14,188 nucleotides of DNA from an uncultured Alphaproteobacteria bacterium. GTDB taxonomy: Bacteria > Pseudomonadota > Alphaproteobacteria > CAAHEQ01 > UBA3637. Position 1 is the first letter of the stretch; every line of letters begins with the position of its first letter. Both the position numbers and the translations under genes were made by a program. The stretch lies in the NCBI GenBank assembly GCA_944391545.1, contig CALXTZ010000027.1, positions 1-14,188 on the forward strand, written 5' to 3'. Below the pieces are notes generated by a model that did no database searches, was not told the origin of the DNA, and saw only the letters and a list, made by a program, of their open reading frames with translations. Of this stretch, positions 7,044 to 13,548 are shown in pieces.

Positions 7044-8455
7044 AAAAACCATTTACAAAGATTATCGCGACGCTGGGGCCTGCGACATCTTCCAAAGAAC
7101 GCATTTATGAACTGGTCAAGGCCGGGGCAAACGTCTTTCGCCTGAATTTCAGTCACGGAACATTGGAAGGCCACAAACAAAATTTCGACTATATCCGCCA
7201 GGTTGAAAAAGAACTGAATCAACCGATCGGGGTTATTGCCGATATGCAAGGACCAAAATTGCGGGTCGGTCAATTTAAAAACGGTTCCGTTACCTTGAAA
7301 GAAGGAGCCTCTTTTCGACTGGACATGGATCCGCAACTCGGAGATGAAACGCGCGTCACCCTGCCGCATCAGGAAATTTTTGATGCCATTGAAGAAGGGA
7401 CTTACCTTTTGTTAAATGACGGCAATATTCGGTTGCGCGTGACCGAAGTCGGCGCACACCATGCCAACACATTGGTCATCACGGGCGGCGTGTTGTCGGA
7501 TCACAAAGGGGTTAATGTCCCGGGTGTGACGTTACCGATTAATGCGTTGACGGAAAAAGACTTGGTAGACTTGGAATATGCCCTTAACATGGGAGCGGAT
7601 TGGATTGCGCTTTCTTTTGTTCAACGCCCGGAAGATCTCATTATGGCGCGAGAAAAAATCAAAGATCGTGCCTGGATTATTACAAAAGTTGAAAAACCGG
7701 CGGCTTTGAAGAATTTAAAAGAAATTGTCGATTTATCGGATGCCATCATGGTCGCCCGCGGAGATTTGGGCGTTGAATCGCCGATTGAAGATCTGCCGTC
7801 TTTACAAAAACACATTGTGGGTTTATGCCGGACACAAGGCAAACCGGTCATTATTGCTACCCAAATGTTAGAAAGTATGATTCATAATCCGACGCCGACG
7901 CGCGCCGAAGTTTCGGATGTGGCAACGGCTGTTTATGACGGGGTTGACTGTGTGATGCTGTCCGGAGAAACGGCTGTCGGAGAATTTCCGGTTCTCACTG
8001 TTTCGATGATGCGTAAAATCATTGCTCATACCGAAGAAGATCCTTTATATAAAAAACAAATGGAAATAATATCTTTGCCGCCGGATCATTTGGTGGCCAG
8101 CGCAATTACGTCATCTATTCCCAACATGGCGCGCGTTTTGGACAAAGCAGCCTGTGTGGTAACTTATTCGATTTCGGGGGCAACGACTTTGCGTGTGGCT
8201 CGAGAAAGAACCGGCATTCCGATTTTATCTTTGACAACGGATGAAAAAGTCATGCACCGCTGCACATTGGTATGGGGTGTGACGCCGATTATCACACAAA
8301 CGGTCAGTTTAATTTTGGACATTGCACCGATAGCATTGGAATACGGAAAGGCTAAAGAAATGATTAAACCGGGAGATCAAATTATCATTACGGCAGGCAT
8401 TCCGTTTGCGCAAAAAGGGGCAACGAACATCATCCATATTTTAACGGTTGAATAA
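7040..8455 (+). CDS. pyk: Pyruvate kinase
   Basis: A 471-residue pyruvate kinase, converting phosphoenolpyruvate and ADP to pyruvate and ATP at the end of glycolysis. Visible signs: KIIATLGPAT at the N terminus, FRLNFSHG (about 33-40), the catalytic lysine in ITKVEKP (Lys216, with metal-binding Glu218), MVARGDLGVE (about 237-245), and the segments KPVIIATQMLESM and AVYDGVDCVMLSGETAVGE. The C-terminal regulatory domain is complete, ending in TNIIHIL. AGGGAG lies 5 bases before the ATG, inside the epimerase-like gene's end, and the two genes overlap by 4 bases. No clear terminator follows before the tRNA promoter. Confidence 0.97.
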   Translation: MKKPFTKIIATLGPATSSKERIYELVKAGANVFRLNFSHGTLEGHKQNFDYIRQVEKELNQPIGVIADMQGPKLRVGQFKNGSVTLKEGASFRLDMDPQLGDETRVTLPHQEIFDAIEEGTYLLLNDGNIRLRVTEVGAHHANTLVITGGVLSDHKGVNVPGVTLPINALTEKDLVDLEYALNMGADWIALSFVQRPEDLIMAREKIKDRAWIITKVEKPAALKNLKEIVDLSDAIMVARGDLGVESPIEDLPSLQKHIVGLCRTQGKPVIIATQMLESMIHNPTPTRAEVSDVATAVYDGVDCVMLSGETAVGEFPVLTVSMMRKIIAHTEEDPLYKKQMEIISLPPDHLVASAITSSIPNMARVLDKAACVVTYSISGATTLRVARERTGIPILSLTTDEKVMHRCTLVWGVTPIITQTVSLILDIAPIALEYGKAKEMIKPGDQIIITAGIPFAQKGATNIIHILTVE

Positions 8456-8480
8456 TTTTTATAAAAATGTAAAAAAGGGC

Positions 8481-8509
8481 TGGACATTTCGAAGAGAATC
8501 GTTTATAAA
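8481..8509 (+). promoter_or_regulatory. Promoter of the tRNA-Phe gene
   Basis: TGGACA (8481-8486, 5/6) and TATAAA (8504-8509, 5/6) are separated by exactly 17 bases. Transcription would start near 8516, a few bases before the mature tRNA end at 8524. Confidence 0.7.
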
Positions 8510-8523
8510 GAGGTTCATCTGTT

Positions 8524-8599
8524 GCCCAGATAGCTCAGTCGGTAGAGCAGGAGACTGAAAATCTCCGTGTCGGTGGTTCGATTCCGCCTCTGGGCACCA
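8524..8599 (+). tRNA. tRNA-Phe (anticodon GAA)
   Basis: A 76-base cloverleaf with an encoded CCA end. Acceptor stem GCCCAGA (8524-8530) pairs fully with TCTGGGC (8589-8595). The D arm has GCTC...GAGC. The anticodon stem GGAGA/TCTCC (8550-8554 and 8562-8566) encloses loop CTGAAAA with anticodon GAA at 8557-8559. The T arm carries GGTTCGATTCC. It has its own promoter and is followed at once by a strong terminator. Confidence 0.97.
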
Positions 8600-8600
8600 T

Positions 8601-8637
8601 CCATAAAAAGAGCACCCTTGCGGTGCTTTTTTTATGG
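8601..8637 (+). terminator. Long hairpin terminator after tRNA-Phe
   Basis: A 16-base-pair stem (8601-8616 with 8622-8637, one G-T pair) closes over the loop CTTGC. The GC-rich core AGCACC/GGTGCT is followed by seven T, and the A-rich left arm makes it a terminator on both strands. Confidence 0.88.
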
Positions 8638-8640
8638 ATA

Positions 8641-8940
8641 AGAGCGTCAGCGATGAAGCGAAGCACCGAACCGACGAAGTCGGCGGTGGTTTGTGCGCGT
8701 CAGCGGAAAGGGACCCGTTTTGAAAAAACGGGAATTTCCATTCCGCCGCCGAATATTCAAGGAAAATGCCTCGCCCTCCTCCGGAAAAATATCCTGCCGC
8801 CCCCTCCTTAAAGAGCGCGGAATGAACAAAGTCAATATTCCTCCGCCAAATAACTTTCGCGTCATTCGAATACAAACCGAATATGCCCGTTCAATTCGGG
8901 AAATAACTTTTTTCCTTGAAATATCTTTTCCCGATTACAA
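8641..8940. other. Non-coding, hairpin-rich spacer of about 300 bases
   Basis: No credible gene. Visible structures: a hairpin at 8664-8688 (CACCG, AA bulge, CCGAC, loop GAA, GTCGGCGGTG); a perfect 8-base-pair hairpin at 8714-8732 (CCCGTTTT, loop GAA, AAAACGGG); and the 9-mer GCGTCAGCG twice, at 8644-8652 and 8697-8705. Several runs rich in CCGCC follow. Open frames here are short and the minus-strand one simply translates the antisense of the tRNA. It may be a dispersed intergenic repeat or a structured RNA, but I cannot show either from one copy. Confidence 0.5.
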
Positions 8941-8941
8941 A

Positions 8942-8969
8942 TAAAAATCCCGCCGCCGGGCGGGATTTT
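8942..8969 (-). terminator. Terminator of the HD-domain gene
   Basis: AAAATCCCGCC (8944-8954) pairs with GGCGGGATTTT (8959-8969) over loop GCCG, an 11-base-pair stem. On the minus strand the T run follows, 14 bases after the stop codon of the HD-domain gene; the symmetrical arms allow function in both directions. Confidence 0.85.
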
Positions 8970-8982
8970 CATTCAACCTTCT

Positions 8983-9795
8983 TTATCTGCCGCGCGACTG
9001 TCGGAGCATAAAATTAAGAACGGGTACTTTTCTGGAACCATCCAATTCATTAAAAAATTCACGGCTGCATAACATCGGATTTTCAATTTTTAAATAAGCA
9101 TAATCATAGGCTTGTTTTTCAAATTGTTTCAACCGATCAAACGCCGTCTTTTCTTCGGCAGCGGCTTCGTCCGTTCCGACTAAACAGGCAGCGCAGACAG
9201 CTGCTGCTTTTTCAACGTAACTGACTTTCTTTTCCTGCGTCCAAACAGGTTCATATACGCCTTTTTCATTCGGCTTCAGCATAAATACGTCAACACAATC
9301 AATCGTATTGGCAATTTGGTCTGCCATTTTAACGATTTTAGCCGAAAGACTCATCGTTTTTGCATGTTCGGACTGCCAAACTTTTTTAGCCGCATCTCGC
9401 TCCGGTTTCGTGGCTCCCGGAAAGCCACCCGGCGGATTAGATAACTCTTGAACCAACGCTGCCGTTTCCCGCGCATGCTTTTCGCCCATCAACGGGACAA
9501 AGGCAGCCTCCAATTTTTCCTGCGAGTCAAGAGGCGTATCTTCAATCGCATCATGTGCCAAAGCTGCCGCCAAAACAGGAATATATTTTTTATCCATTAA
9601 AACTTTTCCGGGTTCGCCCAAAGCATTTGCGGTAATTTCCATCGCCCGCAACGGATGCGTTACATACAAAGGGTTTTCTCCTTTTTTATTTAACCCCTTG
9701 CGATGTTGCCCCTGATGCGCTTGACAGACCAACGACCACACATCAGACAAAACTTTGCTCTTTTTTAAATCTTCCGGTGTTATTTGCTTGTACAT
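8983..9795 (-). CDS. Small HD-domain phosphohydrolase, Mesh1/SpoT-hydrolase-like
   Basis: About 270 residues. It has the HD-hydrolase pattern of (p)ppGpp 3'-pyrophosphohydrolases: YVTHP (His), AHDAIEDT (HD followed by ED), and KIVKMADQIANT, where Asp and Asn are spaced by four as in Mesh1 (D122/N126). There is no synthetase, TGS or ACT domain, so it is a stand-alone hydrolase rather than a full Rel/SpoT. It probably degrades the alarmone ppGpp or a related nucleotide in the cytosol. Two ATGs are adjacent (9798 and 9795); I prefer 9795 because AAGGAG is 6 bases before it but only 3 before the first. The segment after residue 120 (NPPGGFPGATKPERDAAKK) is an insertion I cannot assign. It is a single gene with its own terminator; I see no convincing promoter. 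Confidence 0.8.
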   Translation of the reverse strand: MYKQITPEDLKKSKVLSDVWSLVCQAHQGQHRKGLNKKGENPLYVTHPLRAMEITANALGEPGKVLMDKKYIPVLAAALAHDAIEDTPLDSQEKLEAAFVPLMGEKHARETAALVQELSNPPGGFPGATKPERDAAKKVWQSEHAKTMSLSAKIVKMADQIANTIDCVDVFMLKPNEKGVYEPVWTQEKKVSYVEKAAAVCAACLVGTDEAAAEEKTAFDRLKQFEKQAYDYAYLKIENPMLCSREFFNELDGSRKVPVLNFMLRQSRGR

Positions 9796-9906
9796 CATTC
9801 ACTCCTTATTTATTTTCTGCACTGACTACATTATTTATTTTACCATTTCTCTAATCGCTTTTTTATAAAAACGTGTGTCCCAACCTTTGATTTTAAATTT
9901 TCTTAA

Positions 9907-9976
9907 AAAAGACAAAATTCATTTTTAAATTTATCTATCATTTCCCATTTCAAACCATAAATTTTCTTTGTCTTTT
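9907..9976. repeat. Short inverted repeat in the A/T-rich gap
   Basis: AAAAGACAAA (9907-9916) and its complement TTTGTCTTTT (9967-9976) are 50 bases apart in the 268-base gap between the HD-domain gene and the XRE regulator. It could be chance in such A/T-rich sequence; an operator role is only a guess. Confidence 0.3.
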
Positions 9977-10014
9977 AAATAAGACCGTTTATTAAAGAAT
10001 ACATGTTTAACGGA

Positions 10015-10044
10015 TTGACACAGGTGTAATAAATTCCCTATTTT
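10015..10044 (+). promoter_or_regulatory. Promoter of the XRE-family regulator
   Basis: A perfect TTGACA (10015-10020) and TATTTT (10039-10044, 4/6) are separated by 18 bases. Transcription would begin near 10051, which fits translation from the ATG at 10088. Confidence 0.6.
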
Positions 10045-10087
10045 AAAGTGAGGTCGTTTTATAATGCCACGTATTGTGAGGATCAAA

Positions 10088-10783
10088 ATGCCCGTTAAAA
10101 ATAAAAAAAATATCATTGAACGAATTTATTATAAGAATGTTTCAATTGCCCGATCTATCTCGGAAAAAGCCGACATTTCACCGGATCAAATCAAAGCGGC
10201 AAGAGCTTTGCTCGGATGGTCACAAGCTGATTTAGCCGAAAAAGCCGGCTATTCCATTCCGGCAATCAATAACATTGAAAAAGGTACCTACGAGGCCAGA
10301 TCAAACACTGTCGCTGATGTTATCTAGACGTTTGAAGAAAACAATCTGGAATTTATTGACGGAGGCGTCCGAATTCCCGGAGAAAATCTGCGGATCAAAT
10401 GTTATGAGGGAGAAGAAGCTTTTACGCAACTTTTTAAAAAACTGGTCCGCGCCTTCGAAAACGAAGACGGTGAAATTTTATTGTCCGGCATTGATGAAAA
10501 CTACCTGATGATGAATTACCGCGCTATGACTAAAAAATTTCAGGATCGATTAAATTTAAATCCGAATGCTAAAGTTCGTATTTTATGTCACAGGAATCAA
10601 AGCGCCGGCCTTATGTTTAAAAACTTTGAAAAAAGAATTATCCCGAACGATATCCCGTTGATCCCGGCGATTTTATACCGAAAACGGGTTGTATCCATTA
10701 TTTTTGAAGCACCGGCTCAAGTTATCATGATCTATACGCCAACGCTTTATCGACATTACGTTGATTGGTTTAATTACTTGTAG
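10088..10783 (+). pseudogene. XRE-family transcriptional regulator interrupted by in-frame TAG
   Basis: One reading frame of about 231 codons, broken by a TAG at 10325-10327. Start 10088 is favoured over 10064 because GAGGA lies 5 bases upstream. Before the TAG is a Cro/C1-type helix-turn-helix: DQIKAARALLGWSQADLAEKAGYS followed by INNIEKGTYEARSNTVADVI. After it the same frame continues with TFEENNLEFIDGGVRI, the usual join in this family, then a domain of about 130 residues (LLSGIDENYLMM, VRILCHRNQ) ending in TAG at 10781-10783. The frame is otherwise intact and the sequence on both sides reads as coding, so the stop looks recent; CAG to TAG is the simplest change. As it stands a 79-residue DNA-binding fragment would be made. 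The C-terminal domain's ligand is not recognised. Confidence 0.8.
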
Positions 10784-10787
10784 GGAC

Positions 10788-10824
10788 AGACCGGCCGATA
10801 TAAATAAATATCAAACGCCGGTCT
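10788..10824. terminator. Hairpin between convergent regulator and argS
   Basis: AGACCGGC (10788-10795) pairs with GCCGGTCT (10817-10824), and inside it GATAT (10797-10801) pairs with ATATC (10808-10812) over a six-base loop. It spans the facing ends of the XRE gene and argS, including the argS stop codon (10813-10811). T runs are short, so it may be a weak terminator in both directions. Confidence 0.45.
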
Positions 10825-12544
10825 TTGAAACCATTTTATCGGGCGCTTCAATACCCAATAATTTCAAGTTGTTTTTCAATGTATCCCGCGTCATGCAAAT
10901 TAATTTCAATCGGGATAATTTAAGGACTTCATCCGGTTCGTTGTTAATCGAAACAGCCCCATAAAATGTGCTGAACTTTTGCGCCAATTCATAAACGTAT
11001 TCACTGATGACGGACGGTTCTCGCCGCAAATAAGCCGCCTCCAATGCTTCGGGTTCCCGTTTAAGCGTTAACAGCACGTCGCGTTCCATCGGATGAGACA
11101 AATGAAGGGAAGCCCCTTGAACAGCCGTTTCCGTTTGTCCGGACTTTTCCAGAATCGAATTAATCCGCGCAATTGCATATTGAATGTAAGCGCCGGTGCG
11201 TCCTTCCGACTTTGTGAAATTTTCCGTATCAAAAATATAATCAGATGTCCGCACATTTTTTAAATCCTGATATTTCAGCGCCCCGATAGCAATTTGATGC
11301 GCCTGCTTTTGCGCCAAAGCCTCATCCATTTGTTCAGGAATGTTTTCAAACGCTTTATCAACCGCCAAATCAATCAAGCTTTTTAAATTCATCACGCCGC
11401 CGGCACGCGTTTTAAACGGCTTCCCGTCCGCACCGTTGACCGTTCCGAAAGCAATGTGTTCCAACAACACATCGTCATCGACATAATGCGCCATTCGCGC
11501 CACTTCGAAGACTTGTTCGAAATGTTCCCGTTGCCGCGCATCTACGACATATAAAATCGCCTGCGGATTAAAGTCCCGTTTACGGGCAATAATCGTTGCC
11601 AAATCCGTTGCCGCATAGGTATAAGCGCCGTCCGACTTTTTTAAAATCAAAGGAGCGCGCGTGCGGCCGTTTTCTTCCGGCAGACGAACAATCATCGCGC
11701 CTTCGGATAATTCCGTCAGCCCTTTTTCCGTTAAGTCTGACAGAACGAAAGCCAACAAATCATTGACATCGCTTTCTCCCAGCCACACATCAAAATCCAC
11801 ACCCAATTCATCATAATTTTCTTTGACCGCTGCGACAGACTTATCCTTAAACATCTGCCACAAAGCCAAATATCCCGGCCGATGGTTTTGCAATTCAAAT
11901 GTCGCTATACGCGCTTCTTCCTTAAAAGCGTCTTCATTTTTAAAAGCATCCGCAGCACGGCGGTACAATGCGGAAATTTCCGAAATCGGCATAGAAAAAT
12001 CCGTCCCCGCAAACGGTTCCGTAAAATAAGGGAGCGTCGGATTTTCCCGATGCAGTTGTGCAATCAGCATACCGATCGGTGTGCCCCAGTCGCCGAAATG
12101 AACGTCTCCGATAACATGGTCGCCGCACGCACGCATGATGCGTTTCAAACTTTCTCCGATGACGGCAGATCTTAAATGTCCGACATGCATTTCTTTGGCA
12201 ATGTTCGGGCCGCCGTAATCAATCACAACGGTACGCCCCGAAATCGTTTCGGTTGACGCCGGAAGCGTTTGCAAAAAGTCATCCGACAAAGATAAGTTCA
12301 AAAATCCCGGGCCGTCTACGGATATTTTGGAAATAAACGGTTTTTCTTTTAAATACGCAGCAATTTCAGCCGCCAACTCACGCGGTATGCGTTGATTCTT
12401 TTTAGCCAGCGCCATCGCGGCGTTCGATTGATAATCCGATAAATCCGGTCGATTGGATTGAGAAACAAAAGCATCCTTTGTTTCAATGCCTGCCTTTTGC
12501 AAAGCCTGAATGATTTCCTGTTCAATATATTTTTTAATATTCAT
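10811..12544 (-). CDS. argS: Arginyl-tRNA synthetase
   Basis: About 577 residues; charges tRNA-Arg with arginine using ATP. Class I signature HVGHLRSAVIG lies near residues 120-130 after DYGGPNIAKEM. The N-terminal add-1 domain shows DYQSNAAMALAK and PGFLNLSLSD. Later come ATDLATIIARK, FGTVNGADGKPFKTRAGGV (the region replacing a canonical KMSKS, as is common in ArgRS), and the anticodon-binding domain with YIQYAIARI and FYGAVSIN. The C terminus LKLLGIEAPDKM is typical. Length is normal. I prefer ATG 12544; an in-frame GTG two codons earlier (12550) with AAGGA upstream is also possible. It faces the XRE gene and diverges from the DHFR-like gene. Confidence 0.96.
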   Translation of the reverse strand: MNIKKYIEQEIIQALQKAGIETKDAFVSQSNRPDLSDYQSNAAMALAKKNQRIPRELAAEIAAYLKEKPFISKISVDGPGFLNLSLSDDFLQTLPASTETISGRTVVIDYGGPNIAKEMHVGHLRSAVIGESLKRIMRACGDHVIGDVHFGDWGTPIGMLIAQLHRENPTLPYFTEPFAGTDFSMPISEISALYRRAADAFKNEDAFKEEARIATFELQNHRPGYLALWQMFKDKSVAAVKENYDELGVDFDVWLGESDVNDLLAFVLSDLTEKGLTELSEGAMIVRLPEENGRTRAPLILKKSDGAYTYAATDLATIIARKRDFNPQAILYVVDARQREHFEQVFEVARMAHYVDDDVLLEHIAFGTVNGADGKPFKTRAGGVMNLKSLIDLAVDKAFENIPEQMDEALAQKQAHQIAIGALKYQDLKNVRTSDYIFDTENFTKSEGRTGAYIQYAIARINSILEKSGQTETAVQGASLHLSHPMERDVLLTLKREPEALEAAYLRREPSVISEYVYELAQKFSTFYGAVSINNEPDEVLKLSRLKLICMTRDTLKNNLKLLGIEAPDKMVSKTGV

Positions 12545-12575
12545 AAGCACACCTGTCCTTGTCTGATCGGCCCTA

Positions 12576-12605
12576 GTTGTATCACCTTTGCCCCGGTCAA
12601 GTCAA
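12576..12605 (-). promoter_or_regulatory. Candidate argS promoter
   Basis: On the minus strand TTGACT (12605-12600, 5/6) and TACAAC (12581-12576, 4/6) are separated by 18 bases, about 30 bases before the argS start. Confidence 0.5.
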
Positions 12606-12654
12606 TCCTTATTATCAACGATCAAAGGCGCTTTAAAATTCCCGCAAAAGAAGC

Positions 12655-12683
12655 TTGCCATTTTAAAGAAAAACCGTCATAAT
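12655..12683 (+). promoter_or_regulatory. Promoter of the DHFR/RibD-C-like gene
   Basis: TTGCCA (12655-12660, 5/6) and CATAAT (12678-12683, 5/6) with an ideal 17-base spacer. The start of transcription would be near 12690, about 27 bases before the ATG. Confidence 0.7.
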
Positions 12684-12716
12684 AAAAAGATATGAAGCTT
12701 AATATGGGAGATTATC

Positions 12717-13238
12717 ATGGAAAAACGGAAATGCATTTTATACATCACAACATCTTTAGACGGCTTTATCGCCGATGAAAACGGCAACCGAAATATGTTG
12801 ATTGAACAAAGCCGCGATGAAGTCGGAAACTTAAGTCAATTCTTGGAAACCGTTGATGTGATTTTAATGGGCCGCAAAACCTATGATCAAATTAAAAATC
12901 TGCCCGAATGGCCTTATCCGGGTAAAAAAGTATATGTCATCACGCATTATTTGAAACAAAATGACGAACACGTCACGTTTATCCATGAAAACATTATGGG
13001 ATTGGTCCAGGATTTAAAAGCTCAATCCGGCAAAAACATTTGGGTTATGGGCGGATCGGAAATCACCAACATTTTGGTTAAAGAAGGTTTGTTGGATGAA
13101 TATGTGATCATCACGACGCCGATTTTATTGGGAAAAGGCGTTCGATTATTCAAAGACGATAATCCGACCGTTTACTTAAAACTGGAAGAAAGCAAAGCAT
13201 TCGATAATTGCGTATTGTCTCGCTATGTCAAAAAATAA
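12717..13238 (+). CDS. Dihydrofolate reductase-fold protein (RibD C-terminal family)
   Basis: A 173-residue protein of the DHFR/RibD-C superfamily, NAD(P)H-dependent reductases of the YyaP/YwjB type. Visible signs: YITTSLDGFIADENG at the N terminus, ILMGRKTYDQI near residues 49-59, the nucleotide-binding glycine pair in WVMGGSEITNILVKEGLLDE, and IITTPILLGKGVRLF. Length is that of stand-alone members. GGGAG is 6 bases before the ATG. It is monocistronic, with its own promoter and terminator. Whether it reduces folate, a pteridine or a riboflavin precursor cannot be told; lack of typical FolA details and of thyA or rib neighbours argues against naming it folA or ribD. Confidence 0.85.
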   Translation: MEKRKCILYITTSLDGFIADENGNRNMLIEQSRDEVGNLSQFLETVDVILMGRKTYDQIKNLPEWPYPGKKVYVITHYLKQNDEHVTFIHENIMGLVQDLKAQSGKNIWVMGGSEITNILVKEGLLDEYVIITTPILLGKGVRLFKDDNPTVYLKLEESKAFDNCVLSRYVKK

Positions 13239-13243
13239 AAAAT

Positions 13244-13265
13244 GCCTCCGACGGGAGGCTTTTTT
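13244..13265 (+). terminator. Terminator after the DHFR-like gene
   Basis: GCCTCC pairs with GGAGGC (13244-13249 and 13254-13259) over loop GACG, followed by six T (13260-13265). Confidence 0.88.
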
Positions 13266-13267
13266 AG

Positions 13268-13296
13268 TTGACGACAAAGGTTTATCGGGTTAGAAT
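13268..13296 (+). promoter_or_regulatory. Near-consensus promoter upstream of the right-hand pilin-like gene
   Basis: TTGACG (13268-13273, 5/6) and TAGAAT (13291-13296, 5/6) with exactly 17 bases between. Transcription would start near 13303. It lies directly after the terminator and is the only strong promoter before both the short frame at 13324 and the pilin-like gene at 13549, giving a leader of about 245 bases for the latter. Confidence 0.7.
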
Positions 13297-13323
13297 GATT
13301 TTCATAATAAACAGGGACAAAAG

Positions 13324-13380
13324 ATGATCACCTTATTAACACGCTTATCAGTTACCCCCCCCCCCCCAGCTTCCCGCTAA
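13324..13380 (+). CDS. Short leader frame containing a C13 tract (possible)
   Basis: An ATG with AGGGA 6 bases upstream opens 18 codons that run through thirteen C (Thr-Pro-Pro-Pro-Pro) and stop at TAA 13378-13380. One C fewer would extend the frame to 58 codons, stopping at 13499-13501; one C more would give 24 codons. None reaches the pilin-like ATG. The longer frame is not recognised. It may be a phase-variable small protein, a leader peptide affecting the downstream gene, or a remnant. Promoter, ribosome site and start are well placed, but the peptide itself has no other support. Confidence 0.35.
   Translation: MITLLTRLSVTPPPPASR
13355..13367. repeat. C13 mononucleotide tract
   Basis: Thirteen consecutive C, about 52 bases after the predicted transcription start and 181 bases before the pilin-like ATG at 13549. 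Such a tract is expected to vary in length between cells; assembled length should be treated with care. Confidence 0.95.
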
Positions 13381-13548
13381 AGGGTTATTTTCTTTAATCT
13401 TTTCAACGATTAATCCCATTACAGCGATCTATCCAAGCAAAATGACCTCGTCTATACTGAAGGACATGACGGGTATTCGTTTATTCCATCTGAACTTGTA
13501 AACAGCTCTTTATCAATGATACGCCACAGATAAAAGAAAGGATATACA

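Noticed and set aside
8459..8875. Minus-strand open frame of 138 codons across the tRNA
   Set aside because: Its middle part is the familiar false translation of a tRNA antisense strand (AESNHRHGDFQSPALPTELSG-like), and it spans the tRNA, its promoter and its terminator. It has no homologous domain that I recognise.
10064..10087. Upstream ATG of the XRE gene
   Set aside because: It lies close to the predicted transcription start with poor ribosome-site spacing; 10088 has GAGGA 5 bases upstream.
10275..10508. Plus-strand frame overlapping the broken XRE gene
   Set aside because: It is in another frame. The frame through the TAG continues with sensible family sequence on both sides, so this one is a shadow.
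10088..10783. TAG recoded to an amino acid in this organism
   Set aside because: Only one example is available and a single CAG to TAG change explains it; kept as an option to test but not claimed.
13355..13367. C13 tract as a promoter spacer like the left-hand one
   Set aside because: No -35 and -10 boxes flank it on either strand at workable distances; the clear promoter is fully upstream at 13268-13296.
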